The position numbers and the translations under genes were made by a program. Positions 7,926-17,166 of a stretch of DNA of 60,158 nt are shown in pieces. Under the pieces are notes generated by a model. The model was given only the letters and a program-made list of their open reading frames with translations. It was not told the origin of the DNA and ran no database searches. The stretch lies in the NCBI GenBank assembly GCA_002439755.1, contig DJPH01000009.1:1-60158 (forward strand), read 5' to 3'. How positions within the stretch are numbered: position 1 is the first letter of the stretch; the number at the start of each line of letters is the position of its first letter. The DNA is from Prevotellaceae bacterium UBA6417. GTDB taxonomy: Bacteria > Bacteroidota > Bacteroidia > Bacteroidales > Bacteroidaceae.

Positions 7926-9107
7926 TTAATGATGGAACAAGCGAATGCCGGTAAAGGCCATTGCAATGCCATACTTGTTGCAGGTAGCAATCACATGATC
8001 GTCACGGACGCTTCCACCTGCCTGTGCAATATATTCAACGCCGCTCTTATGAGCCCTTTCTATATTATCGCCAAATGGGAAGAAAGCATCCGACCCCAGG
8101 CTGACACCTGTATTCTTGCTGATCCACTCTTTCTTTTCCTCAAGCGTAAGCACCGAAGGCTTTTCGGTAAAGAAATTCTGCCATACTCCATCAGCAAGTA
8201 CATCGTCATGATCCTCACTGATGTAAACATCAATGGTATTATCGCGATCTGCACGGCGGATATGCTCTATCCAAGGCAATGCAAGCACTTTTGGATGCTG
8301 ACGCAGCCACCATATGTCGGCTTTATTACCGGCCAGACGCGTGCAATGAATGCGGCTCTGCTGACCGGCACCAATACCTATGGCCTGTCCACCCTTTACA
8401 TAGCACACGGAATTGCTTTGGGTATACTTCAATGTGATCAAGGCAATTTTCAAATCGCGCTTGGCATCCTCCGGAAACGACTTATTATCCGTAGGTATGT
8501 TATCGAACAAGCTATCTGACGACAAGTCTATCTCATTGCGCAATTGCTCGAACGTTACGCCAAACACTTGCTTGCGCTCGATTGGCTGAGGAATGTATTC
8601 GGGATCTATTTGTATTACATTATAAGTGCCTTTGCGCTTTTCTTTCAAAATAGCCAAGGCTTCAGGCGTATATCCGGGTGCAATGATGCCATCCGAAACT
8701 TCACGTTTGATTAAAACGGCAGTTGCTTCATCGCATGTATCGCTCAATGCGATAAAATCGCCATATGAAGACATGCGATCGGCTCCGCGTGCCCGTGCAT
8801 AGGCGCATGCCATCGGCGTAAGAGGAATCTTTATGTCATCGACAAAATATATTTTTTTCAAAACATCGCTTAGCGGCAAACCTATTGCCGCGCCTGCCGG
8901 CGAAACATGCTTAAAGGAGGCTGCGGCGGGCATGCCGGTAGCTGCTTTCAACTCTTTCACTAATTGCCAACTGTTAAAGGCATCCAGCAAATTGATATAG
9001 CCCGGGCGGCCGCTGAGTACTGTAATGGGCAACTCGCCTTCGTCCATGTATATGCGCGCCGGCTTTTGATTCGGATTGCATCCGTATTTCAATAATAATT
9101 CTTTCAT
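7926..9107 (-). CDS. Stand-alone AICAR transformylase (PurH C-terminal-type)
   Basis: This 393-residue protein is only the transformylase half of PurH. The catalytic Lys66-His67 pair is in SFKHVSPAG, and the conserved SDAFFPFGDNIERA and GSVRDDHVI segments are near the C-terminus. The N-terminal IMP cyclohydrolase domain is absent. It would transfer a formyl group from 10-formyl-THF to AICAR late in purine synthesis. Separate AICAR transformylases of this length are known in Bacteroidetes and Clostridia. A full-length PurH may exist elsewhere in the genome, in which case this would be a second, possibly alternative, enzyme. Confidence 0.9.
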   Translation of the reverse strand: MKELLLKYGCNPNQKPARIYMDEGELPITVLSGRPGYINLLDAFNSWQLVKELKAATGMPAAASFKHVSPAGAAIGLPLSDVLKKIYFVDDIKIPLTPMACAYARARGADRMSSYGDFIALSDTCDEATAVLIKREVSDGIIAPGYTPEALAILKEKRKGTYNVIQIDPEYIPQPIERKQVFGVTFEQLRNEIDLSSDSLFDNIPTDNKSFPEDAKRDLKIALITLKYTQSNSVCYVKGGQAIGIGAGQQSRIHCTRLAGNKADIWWLRQHPKVLALPWIEHIRRADRDNTIDVYISEDHDDVLADGVWQNFFTEKPSVLTLEEKKEWISKNTGVSLGSDAFFPFGDNIERAHKSGVEYIAQAGGSVRDDHVIATCNKYGIAMAFTGIRLFHH

Positions 9108-9129
9108 CGCTATTTATTCTAAAACCAAA

Positions 9130-9156
9130 GAAGGTATGCTTGTACGGCATACCTTC
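9130..9156 (-). terminator. Hairpin terminator of the rpmB-rpmG-DUF4295 operon
   Basis: A perfect 10-bp stem (GAAGGTATGC/GCATACCTTC) with a 7-base loop starts 21 bases after the DUF4295 stop. On the - strand the stem runs into a moderately T-rich stretch (CTTCTTTGGTTTT). It also lies just upstream of the purH-like start at 9107. Confidence 0.65.
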
Positions 9157-9177
9157 ATATATCCTTTATTTCATTTC

Positions 9178-9333
9178 TTATTTAAAGAATTTCTTTACAT
9201 CCTCGTTGGGAACCATCTGCTCATCGAATATGTAAGCACCTGTCTTCGGGCTCTTTACCATCTTAATTACTTTTGAATAAGAACGCCCGTCTTTGTTACC
9301 TTCGTGTAAGGTTGCGACTGTTTTTTTTGCCAT
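9178..9333 (-). CDS. DUF4295 family small basic protein
   Basis: This 51-residue protein starts MAKKTVATLHEGNKDGRSYS and ends VKKFFK. It is recognisable as the DUF4295 family, which in Bacteroidetes is encoded directly after rpmB and rpmG. It starts 12 bases past the rpmG stop, and the operon hairpin follows it. Size, charge and context point to a ribosome-associated protein. I recall reports of a Bacteroidetes-specific extra large-subunit protein from this locus, but cannot verify that here. Confidence 0.88.
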   Translation of the reverse strand: MAKKTVATLHEGNKDGRSYSKVIKMVKSPKTGAYIFDEQMVPNEDVKKFFK

Positions 9334-9345
9334 GTCTACAAATTG

Positions 9346-9534
9346 TTATTTTATCTCCTTATGAATAGTCATTCTCTTCAAAATGGGATTGTATTTCTTC
9401 AATTCCAATCTGTCCGGTGTGTTCTTCCTGTTCTTGGTTGTAATGTAGCGTGATGTTCCGGGAAGCCCGCTGTCTTTCATCTCAGTACATTCCAATATTA
9501 CTTGCACCCTGTTTCCTTTTGTTTTCTTTGCCAT
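9346..9534 (-). CDS. rpmG: 50S ribosomal protein L33
   Basis: This 62-residue protein has the L33 core ILECTE...TSRYITTKNRKNTPDRLELKKYNP. There is a Cys in the N-terminal part (ECTE) but no pair of CxxC motifs, so it is the zinc-independent (C-minus) type. It lies 12 bases downstream of rpmB. Confidence 0.97.
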   Translation of the reverse strand: MAKKTKGNRVQVILECTEMKDSGLPGTSRYITTKNRKNTPDRLELKKYNPILKRMTIHKEIK

Positions 9535-9546
9535 GTCCGTTTGATG

Positions 9547-9807
9547 TTAAGCAATTACTCTAATTTTCTTCCAATCGCAAAATCCCTTTGCAACTGCATT
9601 TTTCAATGCTGCGTCAAGCCCTACTTTATTGATCATGCGCAAACCGGCTGCACAAATGCTCAAACTAATCCAGCAGTCTTGCTCAACGTAATAAAATTTC
9701 TTCGTGAATAAGTTAAGGTCGAAACTACGTTTGGTGCGACGCTTCGATTTTGAAACGTTGTTGCCTATCATAGCTTTCTTGCCTGTGATTTGACAGATTT
9801 TTGACAT
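9547..9807 (-). CDS. rpmB: 50S ribosomal protein L28
   Basis: This 86-residue protein begins MSKICQITGKKAMIGNNVS and has SKRRTKRSFDLNL, as in L28, a component of the large subunit near the E site. It heads the rpmB-rpmG-DUF4295 operon, with a -7 element about 60 bases upstream. Confidence 0.98.
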   Translation of the reverse strand: MSKICQITGKKAMIGNNVSKSKRRTKRSFDLNLFTKKFYYVEQDCWISLSICAAGLRMINKVGLDAALKNAVAKGFCDWKKIRVIA

Positions 9808-9867
9808 CGCTAATATTTTTGTTTTGTTTTATTCTCAATGATAGCCTTACATGCTATTTTCGAGCTG

Positions 9868-9875
9868 CAAAGGTA
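9868..9875 (-). promoter_or_regulatory. rpmB operon promoter (-7 element)
   Basis: CAAAGGTA reads TACCTTTG on the - strand. The predicted 5' leader is about 50 nt before the rpmB ATG. Confidence 0.7.
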
Positions 9876-9915
9876 ACATTTATAATTGAATCAGCCAATT
9901 ATTCCTTATGAAAAA

Positions 9916-10425
9916 TCACGCTTTTTCATTTTTTTCTATCTCATCTTTCAGGAAATCCCTTAGCATGGCCATTGCTTCTTCTGCTGCAAGTGTTGTATTT
10001 TCGTCTCTTCCCATGTCATGAAAGACTTTTCGGGTCACAATGTTGTCATTCGAACCCAATGCTATCCAGACTGTTCCCACTGGGTTTTCGTCTGTTCCTC
10101 CACCGGGTCCGGCATATCCTGTGATGGCTATGCTGTAGTCTGTGCCAAACATTTTGTTGGCACCTATAACCATTTGCCTGGCAACCTCTTCACATACGGC
10201 TGTCTTTTCCTTTAGCAAGTCTTCGCTCACTCCGAGGTATTTTACTTTTATTTCATCGGCATAGCACACCAGACCGCCTTTGAAATAGTGCGAACTTCCG
10301 GCGGAAACGGTTAAGGCTGATGCGATTCTTCCGGCACTGCAACTTTCAGCCGTTGATAATGTTTTTCCCAATTTCCACATTTGAAGGCTGATTTCTTTTC
10401 CGACGAATTTCAAATTCAACTCCAT
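9916..10425 (-). CDS. CinA C-terminal domain protein (NMN amidohydrolase type)
   Basis: This 169-residue single-domain protein matches the C-terminal domain of CinA (PncC-like), with AESCSAGRIAS (about 26-36), the Ser/Gly-rich catalytic loop, and AITGYAGPGGGTDENPVGTV. Enzymes of this group deamidate nicotinamide mononucleotide in pyridine-nucleotide salvage. The N-terminal CinA domain (COG1058) is absent, as is common for PncC-type proteins. It lies 25 bases after tsaD and is probably the last gene of map-tsaD-cinA. Confidence 0.9.
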   Translation of the reverse strand: MELNLKFVGKEISLQMWKLGKTLSTAESCSAGRIASALTVSAGSSHYFKGGLVCYADEIKVKYLGVSEDLLKEKTAVCEEVARQMVIGANKMFGTDYSIAITGYAGPGGGTDENPVGTVWIALGSNDNIVTRKVFHDMGRDENTTLAAEEAMAMLRDFLKDEIEKNEKA

Positions 10426-10450
10426 CTCTTTATTTCTTTACGGTTGTATT

Positions 10451-11476
10451 TCAGATTGTCACACGCGAATAAGCAGGCTTGTCCAAAGGGCAGAAGTCTT
10501 TATCCTGATACTTGAAATAGGCGGCCATTGCTATCATGGCTGCATTGTCGGTGGTATAGGAAAAAGGCGGAATGTAGACATCCCATCCGCATTTGTCACG
10601 TTTTTCAAGGAAGGCTTCGCGCAGTTTTGTGTTGGCGGAGACACCGCCCGCCACTGCAACACGGTTTATCCCGGTTTGCTTTACCGCCAGGCTGAGTTTT
10701 TTCATCAATACGTCAACTACGGTCTTTTCAAAAGAGGCTGCCAAATCTTCTTTGTTTTGTTCGATAAAATCGGGATTTTCCTTGATTTTGTCGCGCAAAA
10801 AGTAAAGCAACGAAGTTTTCAGTCCACTGAAACTATAGTCCAAGCCGGGCACCGAAGGTTTGTTGAATTCAAAAGCTTCGGGATTGCCTTTTCTTGCCAA
10901 ACGGTCTATGATGGGTCCTCCGGGATAGCCAAGTCCCATGAATTTTGAGCATTTATCGATGGTTTCGCCTGCTGCGTCATCGATTGTCTGCCCCAATATC
11001 TCCATATCCTTATAGCTATTGACCTTTACGATCTGCGAATTTCCGCCGCTTACAAGCAGACAAAGGAACGGGAAAGCGGGATGGCGGTTTTCTTTACCTT
11101 TTTCTTCGATAAAATGGGCTAAAATATGACCTTGCAGATGGTTAACGTCTACCAATGGAATGCCTAAAGCTATTGAAAGCCCCTTGGCGAACGACACTCC
11201 TACCAGCAGCGATCCCATCAGCCCCGGACCGAGCGTAAAACCTATCGCTGTCAGCTCGTCTTTGCTTATACCGGCTTTTTTCAAGGCGGCATCCACGGTG
11301 GGCACGATGTTCTGTTCATGTGCTCTTGAAGCCAGTTCGGGCACAACTCCGCCATAGTTGCGGTGCACTTCCTGGCTCGCGGTGGCTTGTCCCAGCAGCC
11401 AGCCGTTTTTTATGACTGCCGCCGACGTATCGTCACAGCTTGATTCTATACCTAATATTATAATGTCTTTTTCCAT
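10451..11476 (-). CDS. tsaD: tRNA N6-threonylcarbamoyladenosine transferase TsaD
   Basis: This 341-residue protein starts IIILGIESSCDDTSAAV and has the metal-binding HLQGH motif near residue 115 plus LLVSGGNSQIV and VAGGVSANTKLR, hallmarks of TsaD (Gcp/Kae1). With TsaB, TsaE and a Sua5/YrdC-type enzyme it makes t6A37 in tRNAs that read ANN codons. A YrdC-family protein is encoded at 49847 in this window. The gene lies 16 bases after map. Confidence 0.97.
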   Translation of the reverse strand: MEKDIIILGIESSCDDTSAAVIKNGWLLGQATASQEVHRNYGGVVPELASRAHEQNIVPTVDAALKKAGISKDELTAIGFTLGPGLMGSLLVGVSFAKGLSIALGIPLVDVNHLQGHILAHFIEEKGKENRHPAFPFLCLLVSGGNSQIVKVNSYKDMEILGQTIDDAAGETIDKCSKFMGLGYPGGPIIDRLARKGNPEAFEFNKPSVPGLDYSFSGLKTSLLYFLRDKIKENPDFIEQNKEDLAASFEKTVVDVLMKKLSLAVKQTGINRVAVAGGVSANTKLREAFLEKRDKCGWDVYIPPFSYTTDNAAMIAMAAYFKYQDKDFCPLDKPAYSRVTI

Positions 11477-11492
11477 TCCCTCTCGTTTTGTG

Positions 11493-12353
11493 TCAGTCCG
11501 ACAAGATTTCCAGACCGTGCTCCGTCATCACAAAAGTATGCTCCCACTGCGCGCTCGGCAGCTCGTCTTCGGTCACTACTGTCCAACCATCTTCAGCATC
11601 GATAAACACTTCCCATGTTCCCATGTTGATCATTGGCTCGATGGTGAAGACCATTCCCGGCACCATCACCATTCCTGTTCCTTTCCGGCCGTAGTGATTC
11701 ACTTCGGGGTCCTCATGAAATTCGAGCCCTACTCCGTGGCCGCAAAGGTCGCGTACCACCGAATAACCGTTTTTATGTGCGTGGCGCGTAATGGCATCGG
11801 CTATATCGCCCAATTGCCCGTAAGGATGTGCGGCTGCCGCGCCCAATTCCAGGCATTCGCGCGCCACATCTACCAGATGCTGCTTTTCGGGAGTGGTTTT
11901 GCCTATGACAAACATGCGCGATGCGTCGCTGTAATAGCCTTTGTATATGGTCGATACATCAACATTCACAATATCGCCTTCCAACAATTGTTCTTCGTCG
12001 TTGGGTATTCCGTGGCAGACGACCTCGTCTATGCTCGTACAAACACTCTTAGGGAAGCCTTCATAGTTTAAAGGTGCCGGTATTGCACCGTGGCTTGTGG
12101 TATATTCATAGACAAGGCGATCGATATCGCCCGTTGTCATTCCGGCGTGTATTTCACGGGCAACCAAGTCCAACACGCCGCTGTTGATGACTCCGCTTTG
12201 ACGTATGCCTTCTATTTGTTCCGGGGTCTTGATCATGTCCTTGCGAGGCACTATGTAACCTTGTTCTTGCAAAGACAGGACTTTAAGGTCGAGAGCGGTT
12301 GGTTGCTCACCTGCTGCCAAGACCCAATTCTTCCTAATTCTTTTTCCAAACAC
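11493..12353 (-). CDS. map: Methionine aminopeptidase, type I
   Basis: This 286-residue protein shows the two-metal ligand set in order: VNVDVSTIYKGYYSDAS (two Asp), GHGVGLEFHEDP (His), FTIEPMINMG (Glu) and TEDELPSAQWEHT (Glu). It removes the initiator Met from nascent proteins. A roughly 40-residue N-terminal extension precedes the catalytic domain, with no zinc-finger Cys. It heads the map-tsaD-cinA unit, and a -7 element lies 35 bases upstream. Confidence 0.97.
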   Translation of the reverse strand: MFGKRIRKNWVLAAGEQPTALDLKVLSLQEQGYIVPRKDMIKTPEQIEGIRQSGVINSGVLDLVAREIHAGMTTGDIDRLVYEYTTSHGAIPAPLNYEGFPKSVCTSIDEVVCHGIPNDEEQLLEGDIVNVDVSTIYKGYYSDASRMFVIGKTTPEKQHLVDVARECLELGAAAAHPYGQLGDIADAITRHAHKNGYSVVRDLCGHGVGLEFHEDPEVNHYGRKGTGMVMVPGMVFTIEPMINMGTWEVFIDAEDGWTVVTEDELPSAQWEHTFVMTEHGLEILSD

Positions 12354-12387
12354 TTTCGTTACTTGTTTGTTTCGTGTTATTATGCCG

Positions 12388-12395
12388 CAAAAGTA
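12388..12395 (-). promoter_or_regulatory. map-tsaD-cinA promoter (-7 element)
   Basis: CAAAAGTA reads TACTTTTG on the - strand, 35 bases from the map ATG, with a predicted leader of roughly 28 nt. Confidence 0.7.
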
Positions 12396-12449
12396 CTATT
12401 TTTCTGCTTTACATGCATACATAATCGGTCTCAAATGCTATGCTTCGCC

Positions 12450-13364
12450 TTATTTGCGCAATAGTATCATGTCGCCTACCTGAGGCACGTACTCAGGTGA
12501 TAATTTGTTTATTTTGTAGAGTGTAGCCACTCTCATGCCATACTGCTGGCTCAAGAGATAGAGCGATTCACCTTCTTTCATCCGGTGATAAACGCCCGAA
12601 TAGCTCTTGTCGGCCTGCCGTTGTTTCTTTTCGAAATATACAATGTCGCCGGCTTCGAGCACATGCCGCTTGTCAACTTCGTTGTATTTGCGGAGTCGCC
12701 GCTCGGAAATGCCCATCTCCTTTGCAATCGACTTATAGGTGTCGCCTTGACGGGCTATCGTATAGAAGTTGCGGTTGCACATATTTACTTCGTGCGAAAA
12801 TTCCGTGCCGCCACCCCGATGGCCTTTGTGTCTGAAGCTTCTCAGGCTGAGCCTGTCCATTTTGGCCAGGTCGTAGTCTTCTATCAGCTGTATTAGGATT
12901 TGCGCATATCGCGGATTGGTGGCATAACCGGCCGCCTTTAAGCCGCGGGCCCATCCCTTGTAGTCGTGCAGGTGCAATTTGAACAAGCCGGCATAGCGTT
13001 TGTTCACGGTCAGAAATTCCGAGTGGTCTATATACGACTCTCTGACCGACTTGTAAACGCGAAAGTGCTCGTTAGGCGCATCATCGTTTACCAGCATGTA
13101 GGGTCCCGTCCAACTTCCGCCACATTTTATCCCGAAATGGTTTTTGCCCTGCACGGCCAGACGGCTTGTTCCTGCGCGGCTTTCCAACAAGGCCTGCGCC
13201 AATGTGATGCTGGCCGGTATTCTGTATTTTTCCATCTGCTCCACCGCCATTGCCGCATATTGCCGGATATATGAATTGTACAATTCGGCTTGTGCAAGGG
13301 CCTGTAGCGGCAATAGCAATGACAGCAGCAGTATCGACTTGCTTCTCAGAAGATATTTTGACAT
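12450..13364 (-). CDS. Secreted N-acetylglucosaminidase with two LysM domains
   Basis: This 304-residue exported cell-wall hydrolase uses the ATG that begins MSKYLLRSK, because it gives a clean signal peptide (LLLSLLLPLQALAQA) and sits 27 bases after a -7 element. The frame stays open upstream but with implausible residues. The FlgJ/LytG-type glucosaminidase domain spans about 30-180, with ITLAQALLESRAGTSRLA and GKNHFGIKC. Two LysM-like repeats follow (about 200-245 and 255-302), which would anchor it to peptidoglycan. It probably trims glycan strands during growth or division. Confidence 0.92.
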   Translation of the reverse strand: MSKYLLRSKSILLLSLLLPLQALAQAELYNSYIRQYAAMAVEQMEKYRIPASITLAQALLESRAGTSRLAVQGKNHFGIKCGGSWTGPYMLVNDDAPNEHFRVYKSVRESYIDHSEFLTVNKRYAGLFKLHLHDYKGWARGLKAAGYATNPRYAQILIQLIEDYDLAKMDRLSLRSFRHKGHRGGGTEFSHEVNMCNRNFYTIARQGDTYKSIAKEMGISERRLRKYNEVDKRHVLEAGDIVYFEKKQRQADKSYSGVYHRMKEGESLYLLSQQYGMRVATLYKINKLSPEYVPQVGDMILLRK

Positions 13365-13390
13365 GATGTTGCTTTCTGTGATTTGAAGTG

Positions 13391-13398
13391 CAAACTTA
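13391..13398 (-). promoter_or_regulatory. Promoter (-7 element) of the LysM glucosaminidase gene
   Basis: CAAACTTA reads TAAGTTTG on the - strand, 27 bases upstream of the chosen ATG. The short leader supports that start over the longer open frame. Confidence 0.65.
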
Positions 13399-13565
13399 AG
13401 TATTTTCGGCCAAACATACCGATTATTCCGCTTGTTTTCGCCATGCCGACATTCATTTTTATCATCTTGTTGGTCAGGGTGGAAATTGGATGCGTCACCG
13501 TTGGCATTGGCAGCACACCTTTTCAAATTCGCTGCGTCTCTTTTTGGAAATGAAACCGGTGGGCT

Positions 13566-16037
13566 TTAGTCCTGATAGTAAACTCTCTTGACGCGTGTGC
13601 TTACCGAAGTGAGCACCTCATAGGGAATGGTATCCAATATATCGCTCAATACGGTCACCGGCAGTTCGTTTCCGAAAATTATCGCTTCATCACCTTCCCG
13701 GCAGGGAATGTCGGTCACGTCTATCATGCAGACATCCATGCAAATGTTTCCCACATAAGGGGCTTTCCTGCCGTTTACGAGACAATAGGCTTTTCCGCAT
13801 CCGAGATGGCGGTTCAATCCGTCGGCATAGCCGATGGGCAAGGCTGCAATGCGGCTGTCGCGTTCCACATGACCGCGTCTGCTGTAGCCTACCGTGTCAC
13901 CCTTGGGAACATTGCGAATCTGCAATATGGTGGTGCGCAGTGTGCTCACATTGTTCAGTATTCTGTTGGTATAGGGGTCTATGCCATAGAGCCCGAGTCC
14001 GAGGCGTACCATGTCGAGATGGTACTGGGGAAAACGCTCAATGCCGGATGTGTTGCAGATATGCCTCAATATCTTGTGGCTGAATGCGGCCTGCAATTTG
14101 CCGCTGGCTTTGTCGAACAAAGTAAACTGACGGTTGGTAAAATCATTGAATTCATCGCCGTCGCTTCCCACGAAGTGTGAGAAAACCGAACGCACGATAA
14201 CTGCCGTCTGGTTTTTCAAAACGTCTATCAGCTCGTCGATATCTTTTTCGGGATCGAATCCGAGACGGTGCATTCCAGTGTCGATTTTGACATGTACTGG
14301 GAAGTTTGTGATTCCCTCCTTTTCGGCTGCATGAATCAGGGCATGAAGCAAACGGAAGTTGTACACTTCGGGTTCCAACTTATAGTCGAACATGTCTTTG
14401 AATGCCGTCATTTCGGGGTTCATGATGATGATGTTGCCATGAATGCCGCCTTTGCGCAAATCCACGCCTTCGTCGGCCACGGCTACGGCCAGATAGTCCA
14501 CACAGTGGTCTTGCAAAGTCTTTGCCACTTCGACCGCACCGCTGCCATATGCCGAGGCTTTTACCATACACACCATTTTTGTTTCAGGACGCAGGAAACT
14601 TCTGTAATGGTTCAGGTTGTCGACCAAAGCGTTAAGGTTTACTTCAAGTGTCGTTTCGTGGACACGCAGGGACATGAGGTCAGTGATTTTGTCGAAACGG
14701 AAGATATGGGCTCCCTTGATGAGCACTACTTCGTTGCGCAATGTGTCAATGAACCCGGATGAGATGAGCATTTCGGTCGTTTCAAAGAAATGCTTCTCCA
14801 TTTTGAAGCCCGAAAGATGCCGTCCAATTTCTTTTCCCACTCCTATGAACTTGTCGATGTGATAGTTGTTGGCCAGATCGGCTATATCAGCATAAAGCTC
14901 GCCCATATCCGTCCCCGTTTGCAGCATGTCGCTCAATATCAAGGTGAATTTGCGGTCTTTGCGGTCCTGACGGCGGTTCATGAAGTCGAGAGCTATCTCA
15001 AGCGATTTCAAATCGGAGTTGTAGCTGTCGTTTATCAAGGTGCAACCGTTGATTCCCTCTTTCACTTCCAGGCGCATGGCTACCGGCTCGAGACGGGCCA
15101 TACGCTCGGCTATTGTGGCCGCATCCATTTTCATATACAGGCACAAGGCCAGACAATGTATGGCATTTTCAATCGAAGCCTCATCTATAAAAGGAATCGT
15201 AAAAGAGGCTTCTGCACCTTTATTATAGATGTATTTTATCAGCGTGGCGTTGCTTTTTGTCTCAACATGGCTGATAAAAACAGGGGCATCGCTACTATGG
15301 CGCGACCAGGCAAACAATTGAAGCTCATAGCCGCATTCATTCAGACATTCCGAGATTATTTTATCGTCTGCATTGTAGATAAGTACTTCGGCATCCCTGA
15401 AAAGCTGCAGTTTCTCGAGACACTTTTCACGCATGGAGTGGAAATTCTCTTGATGGGCCTTTCCTATATTGGTCATGATGCCCACCGTCGGTTGTATAAT
15501 CGATTGCAGGGCTTCCATCTCGCCCGGTTTTGAAATTCCGGCCTCGAAAACGCCTAACTGCGTGTGCTCGTCGATAAGCCATACCGAAAGCGGCACACCG
15601 ATCTGCGAATTATAGCTGCGTGGTGAGCGCGTTACATTTATTGAAGGCGACAAAAGCTGATAGATCCACTCTTTTACAATGGTTTTTCCGTTGCTTCCGG
15701 TAATTCCCACCACTGGCAGTTCGAATTCTTCGCGGTGACGTTCGGCCAGACGCTGAAGGGCTGTTTTCGTGTCGGGAACGCGTAAAAAGTTGGCGCGTGG
15801 AAACAAGGCCATGTCCAAAGGCAATTTTTCGACAACAAAGTTGCGCACGCCGCGTTCATATAGCTGCGGAATGTATTTGTGCCCATCGTTGCGGGCTGTA
15901 GCCAGGGCAAAAAACAAAGTTGCCTCGGGAAATACCAACGAGCGGCTGTCGGTCAACAGCCATCCTATACGACTTTCGGCATTGCCGAAACGATGCGCTC
16001 CGATAAGCGAGGTGATTTCTTCAATCGAATAAAACAT
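13566..16037 (-). CDS. Bifunctional MurF ligase / alanine racemase
   Basis: This 823-residue fusion has a MurF half at about 1-455, with the ATP loop GITGSNGKT (GSNGKT 114-119) and NDSYNSDLKSLEIAL. The alanine racemase half (about 458-823) has the PLP-binding Lys493 in MVKASAYGSG, the catalytic Tyr in TVGYSRRGH and the CMDVCMIDVTDI segment. The racemase makes D-Ala, and MurF adds D-Ala-D-Ala to UDP-MurNAc-tripeptide, so two steps of one peptidoglycan branch are in one polypeptide. This fusion is known in Bacteroidetes. It starts 57 bases after the GSCFA gene without an obvious promoter of its own. Confidence 0.97.
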   Translation of the reverse strand: MFYSIEEITSLIGAHRFGNAESRIGWLLTDSRSLVFPEATLFFALATARNDGHKYIPQLYERGVRNFVVEKLPLDMALFPRANFLRVPDTKTALQRLAERHREEFELPVVGITGSNGKTIVKEWIYQLLSPSINVTRSPRSYNSQIGVPLSVWLIDEHTQLGVFEAGISKPGEMEALQSIIQPTVGIMTNIGKAHQENFHSMREKCLEKLQLFRDAEVLIYNADDKIISECLNECGYELQLFAWSRHSSDAPVFISHVETKSNATLIKYIYNKGAEASFTIPFIDEASIENAIHCLALCLYMKMDAATIAERMARLEPVAMRLEVKEGINGCTLINDSYNSDLKSLEIALDFMNRRQDRKDRKFTLILSDMLQTGTDMGELYADIADLANNYHIDKFIGVGKEIGRHLSGFKMEKHFFETTEMLISSGFIDTLRNEVVLIKGAHIFRFDKITDLMSLRVHETTLEVNLNALVDNLNHYRSFLRPETKMVCMVKASAYGSGAVEVAKTLQDHCVDYLAVAVADEGVDLRKGGIHGNIIIMNPEMTAFKDMFDYKLEPEVYNFRLLHALIHAAEKEGITNFPVHVKIDTGMHRLGFDPEKDIDELIDVLKNQTAVIVRSVFSHFVGSDGDEFNDFTNRQFTLFDKASGKLQAAFSHKILRHICNTSGIERFPQYHLDMVRLGLGLYGIDPYTNRILNNVSTLRTTILQIRNVPKGDTVGYSRRGHVERDSRIAALPIGYADGLNRHLGCGKAYCLVNGRKAPYVGNICMDVCMIDVTDIPCREGDEAIIFGNELPVTVLSDILDTIPYEVLTSVSTRVKRVYYQD

Positions 16038-16094
16038 ATTCTACTTTTTCATTAAAACAATTTGCCAGAGCGCAAAGTCCCTGATTAAAAGCGG

Positions 16095-17111
16095 TTACTT
16101 GTAGCTTTCGTGCAGACGCGATTCTATCTCGTCAAGCTCATTATTGAAGACAAAGTTCGGATATTTTTGGCGTAACGTACTTATTTTGTCTGCTAATTTA
16201 GTTAAAAACCTCCTGTACTCCTCTGTACAGGCATTAAACGGTCTATGGCCAAGCGACAGAAGCACCCTGTTCCATTCTTGCACAAAAGCAGACGCTTCGG
16301 GCGACATCCATTCTTCCACGAAAATGTCCCAAATATAGGCCGCCGCCCTTTGCGAAGGATGCAGCAGGTCGTCGGCATAGAACCTGTAGTCACGAAGTTC
16401 ATCGGTCATGATTTCATAGGCAGGGAAATAAAAGCAGTTGTCGGGATAGCGCTTCATGATTTCGTCTACGGCAAGAAAAAGCGTGGATTTGCTGATTTGA
16501 TTCTCATGCATCCCATACTTGGCATAACGGTAAGGGCTTACCGTAAAGACAATCTTAAGATGCGGACGCAAACGCAACAAACCTGAAAGCACCCGCGATT
16601 GTTCAAGTATGTCGGCAACCGAAAGACGGCATTCTTCAAACATAGCCGCAGGCTGTTTGTGGCAGTTGGCAACTGCGACATGACCGTTTTTCAGAAAATA
16701 ACAATGATTTGCTCCCAACGTCAGGAACAAAACATCGAGGTCGCTAAGCATCCGCGTGGCACGCAGCAACGATTCATTGACAAGCGACAGGCATTCGTCG
16801 GCCGACGTGGCAGAAAACTCTGACGAATAGAGCCAGCTGCGCCACAGGCCGGAAGCATAGAACAAATCGTCCTCCCTGAAAGGCCTGAAATCGGACACAC
16901 CGCGCAAAAGCAACGACAAGGCAGAAAAAATGCTTTGCGGATTATAGAGTACGCCGAAAGGATTGACCAGGGCGCGAAACTTGTTATCGACAAGCCGACG
17001 GCCGATGTTTTCGGTAAAACACGAACCAAGCAGCAAACAAGTATCGTCTGGCTTCAAACGAAAGCGTGAAGAAGAAACATCGACCAGCGTCGAAAAGTTG
17101 ATTCTTTCCAT
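16095..17111 (-). CDS. GSCFA domain protein
   Basis: This 338-residue protein has the family signature LLGSCFTENIG (about 26-36), the Ser-containing first block of a GDSL/SGNH-like fold, and the later DLLHPSQRAA with the Asp-x-x-His pair near residue 250. The start MERINFSTLVD is chosen because conservation begins there; a longer start at 17156 adds an unrelated basic stretch. The family is found next to cell-wall genes in Bacteroidetes, and here it directly precedes murF-alr. A hydrolase or esterase acting on envelope polymers is plausible but unproven. Confidence 0.88.
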   Translation of the reverse strand: MERINFSTLVDVSSSRFRLKPDDTCLLLGSCFTENIGRRLVDNKFRALVNPFGVLYNPQSIFSALSLLLRGVSDFRPFREDDLFYASGLWRSWLYSSEFSATSADECLSLVNESLLRATRMLSDLDVLFLTLGANHCYFLKNGHVAVANCHKQPAAMFEECRLSVADILEQSRVLSGLLRLRPHLKIVFTVSPYRYAKYGMHENQISKSTLFLAVDEIMKRYPDNCFYFPAYEIMTDELRDYRFYADDLLHPSQRAAAYIWDIFVEEWMSPEASAFVQEWNRVLLSLGHRPFNACTEEYRRFLTKLADKISTLRQKYPNFVFNNELDEIESRLHESYK

Positions 17112-17166
17112 GATTCTGCAACTACAAATTAAACGTCTGAAAATAAAACCCAGCAAAATTCATACG

